64,000 bases of DNA, taken from contig NZ_JADPBQ010000007.1 of NCBI RefSeq assembly GCF_015670405.1, forward strand, positions 7,674 through 71,673, given 5' to 3'. Position 1 is the stretch's first letter. Each line of letters opens with the position of its first letter. Shown here in pieces: positions 44,167 to 53,267 of the stretch. Position numbers and translations under genes: made by a program. Source of the stretch: Clostridium sp. 1001271B_151109_B4 (GTDB lineage: Bacteria > Bacillota > Clostridia > Clostridiales > Clostridiaceae). Under the pieces are notes generated by a model. The model saw only the letters and a list, made by a program, of their open reading frames with translations, did not search any database and was not told where the DNA came from.

Positions 44167-44201
44167 ATTTTTCATCCTATAATGCTGAACAATATTTAGT
44201 T

Positions 44202-45482
44202 TTACACACTTTCATTTGTAGTTATTAATTTATTGCTTTCCTTAATATCTGGTACCTTCATCATTACAATACCACCTATAATAAATAAAACTATTAAGCT
44301 TATTATTCCATTATTTGTTTTTCCTGTTATTTGTGTAACTATTGCTACTAAGAATGGTCCTAATACAGCTGCAAACTTACCAAATATACTATAAAACCCA
44401 AAATACTCTGCTGATTTCTCTTTTGGTACAAGCTTTGCAAAATATGACCTTGATATAGCTTGTATGCCTCCTTGAGCTGATCCAACAAGCATTGCTAATA
44501 TCCAAAAATCAACTACAGTTTTAATAAAATATCCATAGCAGCAAATAAGAGCGTAAGTTATTATTCCTGCCATTATTAGCTTTTTACCACCAAATCTTTC
44601 TGATAACTTCCCATAAATAATTGTAAATGGAAATGCCACAAATTGTGTTAGTAATAGTATTATTAGCAAGGAAATCATCGATATCCCTAAATCTGTACCA
44701 TATGATGTTGCCATACTAATTATAGTATGAACACCATCTATATAGAAAAAGTATGCAATTAAAAATAACAATACTGCTTTATCTTTTTTTATCTTCTTTA
44801 AAGTACTTCCTAAATCTTTAAATGAATTTTTTATAATATGATTTTGTTTTTCCACATAATATTTTTGATTAACATTCTTAACTAGTGGTATTGTAAAAAC
44901 ACACCACCATATTGCTGTTATTAAAAATGTAATTTTACACGCAAATGTTAGACTTATATTAATTAAACCACTTTGAGATAACAAAACTACAACTATACAA
45001 ATTATAAAAGGAATAGTGCTTCCTATATACCCCATACCATATCCCATAGATGATACATAATCCATCCTATCTTCAGTTGTAACATCAACTAAAAAAGCAT
45101 CATAAAATACATTTGCACCACAAAATCCTACCGTACTTAATGTATAAACAACTAATAAAGCAATTGGGTTATTTTCTGGTACAAAAACTAAAAATACTGT
45201 TGATATTAATCCAATGATAAAAAACAAATTAAATAATTTCTTTTTATTTCCTTTATAATCAGCTATATTACCCAATATTGGTGCAATCATTGCTACAATA
45301 AAGGTTCCTATTGATATAGTATAACCCCATAATGCTGTAGATGTTGCAGAACTCATTCCACCTTGTTCTGCTACTAATTTAAAATAAATTGGTAATATTG
45401 TAGATGTAATTGTCATAGAATATGCCGAGTTTGCCCAGTCATATAAAATCCAGCTTTTTTCCTCTTTGTTTACTTTACTCAT
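44202..45482 (-). CDS. MFS transporter of the UMF1 (Atg22-like) group
   Basis: 426 residues with about twelve membrane segments. The N-terminal 'SWILYDWANSAYSMTITSTI' is the hallmark of the UMF1/Atg22-like group. Further family features are 'NIADYKGNKKKLF', 'YDAFLVDVTTEDRMDYVSSM' and 'SAQGGIQAISRSYFAKLVP'. Substrate unknown; yeast Atg22 exports amino acids. It follows the phosphodiesterase gene by 10 bases, so they are one operon and may process and import one compound. Confidence 0.88.
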   Translation of the reverse strand: MSKVNKEEKSWILYDWANSAYSMTITSTILPIYFKLVAEQGGMSSATSTALWGYTISIGTFIVAMIAPILGNIADYKGNKKKLFNLFFIIGLISTVFLVFVPENNPIALLVVYTLSTVGFCGANVFYDAFLVDVTTEDRMDYVSSMGYGMGYIGSTIPFIICIVVVLLSQSGLINISLTFACKITFLITAIWWCVFTIPLVKNVNQKYYVEKQNHIIKNSFKDLGSTLKKIKKDKAVLLFLIAYFFYIDGVHTIISMATSYGTDLGISMISLLIILLLTQFVAFPFTIIYGKLSERFGGKKLIMAGIITYALICCYGYFIKTVVDFWILAMLVGSAQGGIQAISRSYFAKLVPKEKSAEYFGFYSIFGKFAAVLGPFLVAIVTQITGKTNNGIISLIVLFIIGGIVMMKVPDIKESNKLITTNESV

Positions 45483-45492
45483 TCTCTTCCCC

Positions 45493-46794
45493 CTAAATAT
45501 CTAATATTTTTTCTTCTGCCATACCATCTGCATCTTTTAAATCAATGCCCAAAATTTTAGCAATTGTTGGTCCATGATTTATCAACTTTCCATTTTCTAA
45601 TACTACTCCACTTTTTATTCCTTTACCTGAAGCAATAAAAAATGTTTTATAATTATCCTTAGTAGGTAAATATCCATGTGATGCCATTATTTTATGTTTT
45701 ATCTTAAAAGACTTGTCCTCACTTAATTCTTCAATAATTTCACCAAATAAATCATCTATAAAATAATAACCCTCTCTAGCTTCAACCATAAAAATAGCAT
45801 TTCTATCTCCTCCCAAATTACTTATTGAGTCATTACTATAAATTTCTTCTATAGGACTATCTTTTTGATTTTTTAAATCATTTAATATTTCTTTTAATTT
45901 ATTTATAGTATCTTTATCATTTTTATTATTTAAATAAATATAACTACTACCATCACAACTTTTTGCTATAGCCTTATAACTTTTAACTTTATTCTTTTTT
46001 ACTTCTATAAGATTATTTTCCACTAATATTGAATTTAATCTAATTACACTGCTAACATCTATTTGACTATGATCTCCTAGAGCAATTATTGTTGAATCAT
46101 TATATATTCCAGTAACTTTTAATACTTCAACTATTTCTCCTAACCTATCATCATGTCGTCTCAATGCTTCAATGGTTTGTTGACTTTTAACACCATACTT
46201 ATGTTTTTGACTATCAACATCTACTAAATGAAGTAATAATAAATTAGGTTTTAATTCTCTAATTGTTTTCTTTGCAACTTCCATTGCAAAATTATCTAAA
46301 TACGGTTGGTCTATTCCTCTTCTTAAGTATCCAAACCTTTTATTCATATCTAACTGATAAAATATACTTCCTGCTAAAGCTGACTTTATTGCTTGATTAT
46401 CATATTTTTTAGTACAGCATATCTCTGGCATATTATAAGTAATTTTACTTCTTCCAGTTACAGGCCATAAAATAGAACAAGTCCTCATCCCATTTTGTTC
46501 TGCTAAATCAAAAATTGTATCACCCTTGATATATTTTCTGTACCAATACCAATCCGGATTATAACTTTTAAAATCTAAGACCGTATTATTTATGACCCCA
46601 TGATTCTTAGGATACTTACCAGTTACTATTGTTGCATGCGCTGGATATGTTAAAGATGGATATATACTTTCCACATTTTTAATTAATGATCCCTCCTTTA
46701 TTAATTTTGAGAAATTTGGCAGCTTACTTAAAAAATCTAAATCTTCTTTTGATACTGCATCAAAAGATATAACAATTACATACCTATTTCCCAT
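45493..46794 (-). CDS. Alkaline-phosphatase-superfamily phosphodiesterase (NPP type)
   Basis: 433 residues. It starts 'VIVISFDAVSKEDL' (metal Asp), then the nucleophile Thr in 'YPSLTYPAHATIVTG', 'HGVINN', 'LLLLHLVDVDSQKHKYG' (Asp and His ligands), 'ALGDHSQID' (GDH) and 'ASHGYLP'. The metal ligands and nucleophile are kept, as in nucleotide pyrophosphatase/phosphodiesterases. No signal peptide, so it is probably cytoplasmic. AGGAGGG site; first gene of the pair with the MFS transporter. Confidence 0.88.
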   Translation of the reverse strand: MGNRYVIVISFDAVSKEDLDFLSKLPNFSKLIKEGSLIKNVESIYPSLTYPAHATIVTGKYPKNHGVINNTVLDFKSYNPDWYWYRKYIKGDTIFDLAEQNGMRTCSILWPVTGRSKITYNMPEICCTKKYDNQAIKSALAGSIFYQLDMNKRFGYLRRGIDQPYLDNFAMEVAKKTIRELKPNLLLLHLVDVDSQKHKYGVKSQQTIEALRRHDDRLGEIVEVLKVTGIYNDSTIIALGDHSQIDVSSVIRLNSILVENNLIEVKKNKVKSYKAIAKSCDGSSYIYLNNKNDKDTINKLKEILNDLKNQKDSPIEEIYSNDSISNLGGDRNAIFMVEAREGYYFIDDLFGEIIEELSEDKSFKIKHKIMASHGYLPTKDNYKTFFIASGKGIKSGVVLENGKLINHGPTIAKILGIDLKDADGMAEEKILDI

Positions 46795-46931
46795 TATGCC
46801 CTCCTAATATAAATCTACTTCATTATTGTTATATTCATTTTATTATAAAGTTAATTATTTGTAAATTTTTTCCTTTACAAGTATTATTCTCACTTTTTTT
46901 ATATATAAAAAATAATCCCTAAAAACAACAA

Positions 46932-47174
46932 TTAATTGCTTTTAGAGATTATTAATTTAAAGCTTATTATATTTTCCTCTATTGCATATTCTAATTTAAA
47001 ATTATTATCTTCAGCTAGTTTATTAAAAATATATAATATTAAACCAGAGCTTGTTATTCATTCCTTCTGCAGAACAATATCATTACTATGCTTAACAAAT
47101 GGATCAAATAAATTATCTTTTATTTTTTCTGTTATCTCATAAATTTCATTAGATACTTCAATTAACTTTATACT
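46932..47174 (-). pseudogene. Possible C-terminal remnant of a sensor histidine kinase
   Basis: An ~80-codon minus-strand frame broken by one TGA (47058-47060). It reads 'IYEITEKIKDNLFDPFVKHS' before the stop and 'SSGLILYIFNKLAEDNNFKL' after it, ending 'ENIISFKLIISKSN'. The order 'LFDPF...GLxLYIxxKLAEDN' resembles the G2 box and end of HATPase_c domains. The upstream kinase parts are absent. The assignment rests on short motifs. Confidence 0.4.
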
Positions 47175-47262
47175 TTAATAATACCTTATATTTTTTACAT
47201 AATATAATTTACTTATTGCCAAATTGTTACGTATCAAAAATATCTTATATTCAATATCAAAA

Positions 47263-47286
47263 AGAGCACTGTATTTACAGTGCTCT
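47263..47286 (-). terminator. Terminator after cvfB
   Basis: 11-bp perfect stem AGAGCACTGTA / TACAGTGCTCT with a 2-base loop. The T run is on the minus strand. Confidence 0.8.
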
Positions 47287-47375
47287 CCTTAAGAACGCAA
47301 ACTTAAATATTTCAAATTTGCTTATAACCTTTATTACTTAAACTAAATGTACTACATATTACTTGAAACTTGTCA

Positions 47376-48215
47376 CTAAATAAGTCTGCTTCCTTCTTTA
47401 TCTTGAGTAAGCTTTCCAGCCTTCATAAGGCCACCTAAAGCCATCTTAAAGTAATTCTTACTAGTTCCAAAAGTTACCCTTATATCATCTGGATTTGATT
47501 TATCATTAAATTCCATAAATCCACCATTCTTTCTCATATATGCAACTATCTTTTCTTGAAGTTCATCTCTTTCACTTAATCTAGTCTTTCTTGGAGTTAA
47601 TCCAATTACTCCATCTTCATAAAGTCTTTTAACTCTTAATTTCATTTCATATCCAGGATGTACTTCATCATAATACTCATTAGGTAAAACTAGTCCTCTA
47701 TACTTTGCATCAATTGCAACATTTAAAGTTCCTGATGGAGTCTTTGAAAATACCATTGCAGTAACTTCATCTCCAACTTTAAATGTTCCTTCTTCTGCAA
47801 CTTCAATATAAGGTTCAACTTCTGTTGTAGCTGCAAGTCTTCCAGTTTTATCTACATATATGTAAAATAAATATTTTTTTCCTGTATGTAATTTATATCT
47901 TTGCTCTTTTAAAGGTACAAATATATCTCTATCTAATCCAAAATCAATAAATGCACCAAATTCCCCTTGATGTACTACTTTTAAGTATGCTACATCTCCT
48001 ACTGTTGCTAAAGGCTTTTTAAAAGTAGCTATTGGTCTATCTTTAGAATCTCTATATATAAATACAGTAACTTCTTTACCAACTTCTACCCCCATTCCTT
48101 CTGCTAAAGACTTTGGAAGTAAAACATCTTCCTTGCTTTGTTTATCAATTAAATAAAAACCAAAGTCCTTTTCTCTATCTACTATTAACGTATTGTATTC
48201 ACCTATTCTTAACAT
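47376..48215 (-). CDS. cvfB: CvfB-type S1 RNA-binding protein
   Basis: 279 residues. Three S1-like OB domains in tandem are followed by a C-terminal winged helix. Landmarks: 'EYNTLIVDREKDFGFYLID' (S1 no. 1), 'AYLKVVHQGEFGAFIDFGLD' (no. 2), 'VTAMVFSKTPSGTLNVAID' (no. 3) and 'VTFGTSKNYFKMALGGLMKA' (winged helix). CvfB/YitL proteins bind RNA and affect virulence regulators in Staphylococcus; the target here is unknown. AGGAGG site; it follows the hexapeptide gene by 8 bases. Confidence 0.93.
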   Translation of the reverse strand: MLRIGEYNTLIVDREKDFGFYLIDKQSKEDVLLPKSLAEGMGVEVGKEVTVFIYRDSKDRPIATFKKPLATVGDVAYLKVVHQGEFGAFIDFGLDRDIFVPLKEQRYKLHTGKKYLFYIYVDKTGRLAATTEVEPYIEVAEEGTFKVGDEVTAMVFSKTPSGTLNVAIDAKYRGLVLPNEYYDEVHPGYEMKLRVKRLYEDGVIGLTPRKTRLSERDELQEKIVAYMRKNGGFMEFNDKSNPDDIRVTFGTSKNYFKMALGGLMKAGKLTQDKEGSRLI

Positions 48216-48223
48216 ATATCCTC

Positions 48224-48727
48224 CTATTTTTTATATTTTTTACTTAAACTAACATAATTATCAGCAGAGCGTTGGATACTTTCAACTTCTGCTTCTGTTA
48301 ATTGTCTTATAACCTTTGCTGGATTTCCTAAGATAAGAACACCATCTGGAAAATCTTTTCCTTGAGTAACTAAGCTCCCTGCTCCTATAATAGTATTCTT
48401 TCCAATTTTAGCATTATTTAATATTATTGACCCCATTCCTACAAGTACATTATCAGCTATATTACATCCATGAATAATTGTTCCATGACCTATTGTTACA
48501 TTCTTTCCTATAATACATGGTGAGTTCACATCTACATGTACTACTGAATTTTCTTGAATATTAGTATTTTCACCAATAACAATATTATTCATATCACCTC
48601 TAAGCCTAGTCCCAAACCATATATTAACATTTTCTTCAATATTAACTTTTCCTATTATATCAACATTTTCAGAAATGTATGTATTTTCATTTATTCTAGG
48701 AGTAACTCCTTCAAAATCAATAATCAT
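48224..48727 (-). CDS. Gamma-carbonic-anhydrase-like hexapeptide-repeat protein
   Basis: 167 residues from ATG 48727, 10 bases after GGGAG; a TTG at 48736 is too close. A left-handed beta helix of hexapeptide repeats ('NVDIIGKVNIEENVNIWFG' onward). Putative zinc histidines are in 'SVVHVDV', 'VTIGHGTIIHGC', as in YrdA/PaaY-type proteins. A short C-terminal helix follows 'ILGNPAKVIRQLTEAEV'. It may have carbonic anhydrase or acyltransferase activity; many members are uncharacterised. Upstream of cvfB in one operon. Confidence 0.9.
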   Translation of the reverse strand: MIIDFEGVTPRINENTYISENVDIIGKVNIEENVNIWFGTRLRGDMNNIVIGENTNIQENSVVHVDVNSPCIIGKNVTIGHGTIIHGCNIADNVLVGMGSIILNNAKIGKNTIIGAGSLVTQGKDFPDGVLILGNPAKVIRQLTEAEVESIQRSADNYVSLSKKYKK

Positions 48728-48860
48728 ATTATTCAAACTCCCTTATCTTTGAAATTTACCATAAAGTTTCACTTTATTTTATCACCCTTTATAATTATTG
48801 TCATTATTTTAATGTATATAATACTATATATAAGTAAGTAATAATTTTTGAGGCGAATTT

Positions 48861-49889
48861 GTGGGTAAAAGTAAACATAAAAACAAAGTTAATTTTGATC
48901 AAAATAAATTAAAATATTATTATGGCATTCCTCACTGCCATTCAAGCTATTCAACTGGGAAGGGTACACCATTAGATTTATATCAATTTGCAATCAAATG
49001 TAAATTAGACTTCCTATTTGTAACTGACCATAATGATTTTCTATCAAACAAAACCTCCGTAAAGGATAATACTTTAACAAGATGGAATGCTACGAATTAC
49101 TATGCTAATAAAATTAAAAAAAGCGAGGATTATTTTCTTCCTATTGTTGGATTTGAATGTAAAACCATTCCTTATGGTGATTTTAATATAATAAATCCTT
49201 CTAATTATTTTACAGGTAGTATAAAAGACCTAAGACTATTAACATTATGGATGTTAAATAACAATCAAGCTTTTATAATAATCAATCATCCACATAAGGA
49301 AGTTGGAAAACTTAGATATAGTGAATTCTTTAATAAAATAATAACATCTATAGAAGTATATAATGGTAATCCCGCAAGCAAATATACAAAACATGAAAAA
49401 TACTATTACCAATTACTTGATGACGGTTGGAAATTAGGTGCTATTAATGGACAGGATAATCATAGAATTAATTTTGATCAAGCAGATTATCTTACAGCAT
49501 ATATTGCAAATGATTTATCAAAGAATTCATTAATTGATGCTTTTAGAAGCCATAGAACATATTCTACTGAATCAAGATTTTTAAAACTTAATTTCACAAT
49601 TGATGAAACATTTATGGGAGAAACCATATCAATATCCTCACCTAAAATAAAGTTTTCTATTTTCACTGAAGATATTCGATATAAAATTAAAGAAATACAA
49701 ATTCTTTCAAACGGAGGTACTATAATAAAAAAGGTAGATGATATAAATTTAAATAGTATAAAATATATTTATGAACACCAAAATTCTCCAAAAGAAACTT
49801 GGTATGTAATAAAAGTCTTACAAGAAGACAATAAAACTGCTGTAAGCTCACCTATCTTTATTAATCATTTAAATGTTAATCATATTTAA
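48861..49889 (+). CDS. PHP domain metallohydrolase (CehA/McbA-like)
   Basis: 342 residues with a GTG start, 7 bases after GAGGCG. PHP motifs: 'YYYGIPHCHSSYSTG' (HxH), 'DFLFVTDHNDFLS' (DH), 'VGFECKT', 'FIIINHPHKE' (HPH) and 'GAINGQDNHRIN'. The metal ligands look complete. The C-terminal ~90 residues form a beta domain as in CehA-like proteins. It is probably a phosphoesterase of unknown substrate, cytoplasmic (no signal peptide). Single gene. Confidence 0.85.
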   Translation: MGKSKHKNKVNFDQNKLKYYYGIPHCHSSYSTGKGTPLDLYQFAIKCKLDFLFVTDHNDFLSNKTSVKDNTLTRWNATNYYANKIKKSEDYFLPIVGFECKTIPYGDFNIINPSNYFTGSIKDLRLLTLWMLNNNQAFIIINHPHKEVGKLRYSEFFNKIITSIEVYNGNPASKYTKHEKYYYQLLDDGWKLGAINGQDNHRINFDQADYLTAYIANDLSKNSLIDAFRSHRTYSTESRFLKLNFTIDETFMGETISISSPKIKFSIFTEDIRYKIKEIQILSNGGTIIKKVDDINLNSIKYIYEHQNSPKETWYVIKVLQEDNKTAVSSPIFINHLNVNHI

Positions 49890-49896
49890 AAATAAT

Positions 49897-49919
49897 AAAG
49901 CGCCTTTAAATGGCGCTTT
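49897..49919. terminator. Terminator between the PHP and membrane protein genes
   Basis: 8-bp stem AAAGCGCC / GGCGCTTT plus inner pairing, with T and A runs on either side. Shared by convergent genes. Confidence 0.8.
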
Positions 49920-49921
49920 TA

Positions 49922-50278
49922 TTATTTCTTATTATTTTGTGCATTATTCAAATGCTTAACTCTATTTGGCTTAGCTTTTGGTCTTATTTCTATCTTTTTC
50001 TCTTTTTGCTTTGGTCCACCAGTTGTAACAATATCCATAAACCATAAAAAGAAAATAACTGTTAATATTGTTAATAAAAATGATACCCATACAATATTTT
50101 TCCCTAAAATAACAGGCATAAATATTTGTAAAATAAATACTGCTATTGCAATTCCTAGTGGTATATATTTATTTATTCTAACTTTAGAAAATACATATTT
50201 TCTACCTAAAAACATTACACCAAATACTATAGCTAATAAAACTAAAAAATATAATAATGTTCCTAAAAAATTCCCCAT
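49922..50278 (-). CDS. Small membrane protein with a basic tail
   Basis: 118 residues. Three hydrophobic segments (about 6-24, 40-58, 64-83) are followed by a Lys/Arg-rich cytoplasmic tail ('KQKEKKIEIRPKAKPNRVKH'). AGGAGAA site. No family recognised. Single gene. Confidence 0.65.
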   Translation of the reverse strand: MGNFLGTLLYFLVLLAIVFGVMFLGRKYVFSKVRINKYIPLGIAIAVFILQIFMPVILGKNIVWVSFLLTILTVIFFLWFMDIVTTGGPKQKEKKIEIRPKAKPNRVKHLNNAQNNKK

Positions 50279-50483
50279 TAATCGTTCTCCTTCCTATTAT
50301 CTTTCTACTATATATATTACTGTCAAATTTACATATTTTCAAGACGCTTTTATTTCCATATATTTATAATTTATTAATAATATTATTCTTTTTTATAATA
50401 ATATTACTTTTACGCTTCATTTTTTATGTAAAATTTGATAAAATATATTAAAGATATTATAAATTTAATAAAGGGGTGTTATT

Positions 50484-50951
50484 ATGGGTTTAAACCAAGC
50501 CTATCAACTTGATGACTTAGATCTTCAAATTTTAGATATATTAATAAAAGATTGTAGAACACCATATTTAGAAATCGCCAGATTATGTCACGTAAGTGGT
50601 GGAACTATTCATGTTCGTATGAAAAAAATGGAGGAACTTGGAATAATAAAAGGTACAAAAATTCTTTTAAATCTTCCTAAGCTTGGATATGATGTTTGTT
50701 GTTTTGTTGGTATTTATGTAGATAAAACATCATCATTCTCTGAAGTTTTTGACGAAATGTCTAAGATTAAAGAAGTTGTAGAATTACATTTAACAACAGG
50801 AGATTATTCAGTATTTGCTAAAGTTATTTGTAAAAATATAAGTGATCTTCAAGACATATTATTAAATAAGATTAATGTAATTTCAGGAATTCAAAGAACT
50901 GATACTATCATTTCTTTAAATCAACCTATTGATAGAAATATTTCTATTTAA
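50484..50951 (+). CDS. Lrp/AsnC family transcriptional regulator
   Basis: 155 residues. The N-terminal winged HTH (about 10-65) is 'LDDLDLQILDILIKDCRTPY' then 'LEIARLCHVSGGTIHVRMKK'. The C-terminal RAM ligand domain (about 70-150) has 'CCFVGIYVDKTSS' and 'ELHLTTGDYSVFAKVICKN'. It resembles E. coli AsnC more than Lrp, so an amino-acid effector is likely. No obvious target gene adjoins it except the small DUF378 protein downstream. Confidence 0.92.
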   Translation: MGLNQAYQLDDLDLQILDILIKDCRTPYLEIARLCHVSGGTIHVRMKKMEELGIIKGTKILLNLPKLGYDVCCFVGIYVDKTSSFSEVFDEMSKIKEVVELHLTTGDYSVFAKVICKNISDLQDILLNKINVISGIQRTDTIISLNQPIDRNISI

Positions 50952-51042
50952 TAATATTTTAACTTAATACAATATTCTCATGCATATATACAGCTTCTTT
51001 GGAAAAAATAACTATGTTATTAAAACTAAAGGAGTTGTTTTT

Positions 51043-51246
51043 TTGAAAATTTTAGATAGTATAGTACTTTCTCTCGTTATAATTGGAGCTGTTAATTGGG
51101 GATTATTAGGTTTCTTCGAATTCGATCTTGTAGCAGCTATTTTTGGTGATATGACTATGTTTAGTAGAATAATTTATTCAATAATAGGAATCTGTGGATT
51201 ATATTCTATTTCATTTTTTGCTAAAGATAGGTTTATAAAAAAATGA
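51043..51246 (+). CDS. DUF378 family small membrane protein
   Basis: 67 residues from TTG 51043, 8 bases after AAAGGAG; an in-frame ATG at 50980 lacks a site. Two membrane helices flank the motif 'IIGAVNWGLLGFFEFDLVAA', the DUF378 signature. Function unknown. Confidence 0.85.
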   Translation: MKILDSIVLSLVIIGAVNWGLLGFFEFDLVAAIFGDMTMFSRIIYSIIGICGLYSISFFAKDRFIKK

Positions 51247-51270
51247 ATTAATTACTATATTTAATAAAGA

Positions 51271-51320
51271 AAAAAAGAACTGGATTATATTCAGAAATTA
51301 ATATAATCCAGTTCTTTTTT
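51271..51320. terminator. Terminator between the DUF378 and PEPCK-like genes
   Basis: 21-bp perfect stem with an 8-base loop. The arms carry A6 and T6, so it can act in both directions between convergent genes. Confidence 0.85.
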
Positions 51321-51347
51321 AAATCATATGACAATCAATATATTTCC

Positions 51348-53090
51348 TTATAAATTTTTAATTATTTCGAATAAGTCAAGTGCTGCATCCCTTGGCCCTT
51401 GTTGTTCTCTTCCTTTAATACCTAAGCAAGTCTTTATTTGCCCAACTTTTACACTACCATTAAACATAGTATTAAAATACTTATCTATCAATATATCAGT
51501 TTCATCTTGCTTTTGTGCTGGTCCAAATGGATTTGCAAAATAGCTTTGTACAAGCCCTTCTTCAGTTGTTGTTCCTTTAGCCATTCTTGGTCCTGATTTA
51601 AATAGTTTTATAGCCTCTTCTACATTGTCAAAATAATCTATGGATTTTTCTCCTTCTGAAACATCGGTAAAATTATTAGCGTATAAGAATAAATCAACTT
51701 TATATCCTTTCACTATTTCACTATAAGGTGAAACTGGCATTACTAATCTTGCATTAATTTTATCTGGATTCATAAATATACTTCTATCTATTTCTTTAAA
51801 TGCATATCCTTGAGCTAAATCATCCAATCTAACAAATGCTCCTATTTCAGTACCATATCCATAAATATCACCATTAATTTCCTTAAATGTTCCCATATCA
51901 TCAAAAATAACAGTCATATTACTTATATATTCTTCACTCATTGTTCTAAATGCTTCTAGACTTTCCGATTTACCTGCTCCACTATCCCCCATGATTACAA
52001 CATTTGCATGATTTCCATTTTTCATTTGTATATTAACCATAGCACCATGGATAGGTAAATTTCCTCTTTTAATCATTATTAAATTATGCAATGTCAAAAT
52101 CATTTTTTTCATATATCCAAAATAATCTATTTCTTCAGAATAATTAACATAACCTAACATAATATTATTTTGATTATCATCATAAAAAACAGTTTTTAAT
52201 TCTTCCCCATCATTTATGCCAAATACATATACAATATCTGGTCTTCTACCTCTACACTCTTCTCTAGTTACCATTTCGAATAAATTACATAATGTAATTC
52301 CATGATTCATATAATCTCTATGAAAATAAACATAAGCTATTAATTCTCCTACTTTAATAGGACAACAGAACCAATGTTCCTTATTTATATGTGTATACTT
52401 TAATGGATTTTCTTGTACTTCTGTAAACATTCCATTTCTAGTATTTTTCTTTGGATAAGTAATAAATGGTGGCTCAAGTAAAATACAATCAATAAAATTT
52501 ATATCCTCTAAAATCTCATATCCCCTTGGTATTGGCCATAATAATTTATTAATCATAATACTACAATTTCCACCGACTGTAATTTGTCTAAATACTAAGG
52601 GATATCTTCCTAATACATTTTGCTCAATTTTTCTGTAAAACTTTAATATTAGCTTTTCAAAAGATGAATTTGCTTCAGTAAAATTCATAGCAGCAAGACC
52701 TTGACTAATTTTATCATTTTGTATTATCGTATATCTTTCTAACCTTCTCCAAAACAAATAAAAATCTTCAATTACATTAATGAATTCTTCTTTATTCCCC
52801 AATAGACCTTCATATTTTGGATTGAACTCTACTATTTCTTTTACATCCATTATTGTTAACCACTTAAATACTTGAGTGATATCCTCTCTTATTCTTGGTA
52901 AATCCGTAGTATTTAATGAATTTATTAAATATCTGTAAGATAATGTTCTTTTCTTTTCTGCCTTTTTTAAATATACACTTAAAACTCTTCTAAATCCTTC
53001 ACTCTCTAATAAGCTTTCAAAATTATTACAATATCTAGCTGAGAAATTCATCAATACCTTATCATTGCTTATTGAAAATTCTTTTTTCAT
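51348..53090 (-). CDS. PEP-carboxykinase-like P-loop protein
   Basis: 580 residues from ATG 53090, after GGGGGAG. The C-terminal half has a PEPCK/HPr-kinase-type P-loop 'VVIMGDSGAGKSESLEAFRT', a metal-binding DD in 'TVIFDDMGTFKEING', and 'FVRLDDLAQGYAFKEIDRSI'. The N-terminal ~300 residues are not recognisable as PEPCK. The end 'FANPFGPAQKQDETDILIDK' is rather conserved-looking. It may be a kinase or a diverged carboxykinase, sometimes annotated as PEPCK in clostridia; the catalytic role is not shown by the sequence. Single gene. Confidence 0.7.
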   Translation of the reverse strand: MKKEFSISNDKVLMNFSARYCNNFESLLESEGFRRVLSVYLKKAEKKRTLSYRYLINSLNTTDLPRIREDITQVFKWLTIMDVKEIVEFNPKYEGLLGNKEEFINVIEDFYLFWRRLERYTIIQNDKISQGLAAMNFTEANSSFEKLILKFYRKIEQNVLGRYPLVFRQITVGGNCSIMINKLLWPIPRGYEILEDINFIDCILLEPPFITYPKKNTRNGMFTEVQENPLKYTHINKEHWFCCPIKVGELIAYVYFHRDYMNHGITLCNLFEMVTREECRGRRPDIVYVFGINDGEELKTVFYDDNQNNIMLGYVNYSEEIDYFGYMKKMILTLHNLIMIKRGNLPIHGAMVNIQMKNGNHANVVIMGDSGAGKSESLEAFRTMSEEYISNMTVIFDDMGTFKEINGDIYGYGTEIGAFVRLDDLAQGYAFKEIDRSIFMNPDKINARLVMPVSPYSEIVKGYKVDLFLYANNFTDVSEGEKSIDYFDNVEEAIKLFKSGPRMAKGTTTEEGLVQSYFANPFGPAQKQDETDILIDKYFNTMFNGSVKVGQIKTCLGIKGREQQGPRDAALDLFEIIKNL

Positions 53091-53267
53091 AGTTCTCCCC
53101 CTAATCATTTTTCTTATTTTTACCAACAATTTTATATATTATACAATTATAACATATAATACCATAAATTCCATTCTTCAAACTTTTAATTATTTATGAA
53201 CTCTGTTATTAATTCTATTTTTTAGGCAATAATTAATAACAAATATATTTTTTATTGGAGAAATTTA

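Noticed and set aside
46936..47142. 68-codon plus-strand frame
   Set aside because: No ribosome site; the minus strand of the same region gives a better match to a kinase remnant.
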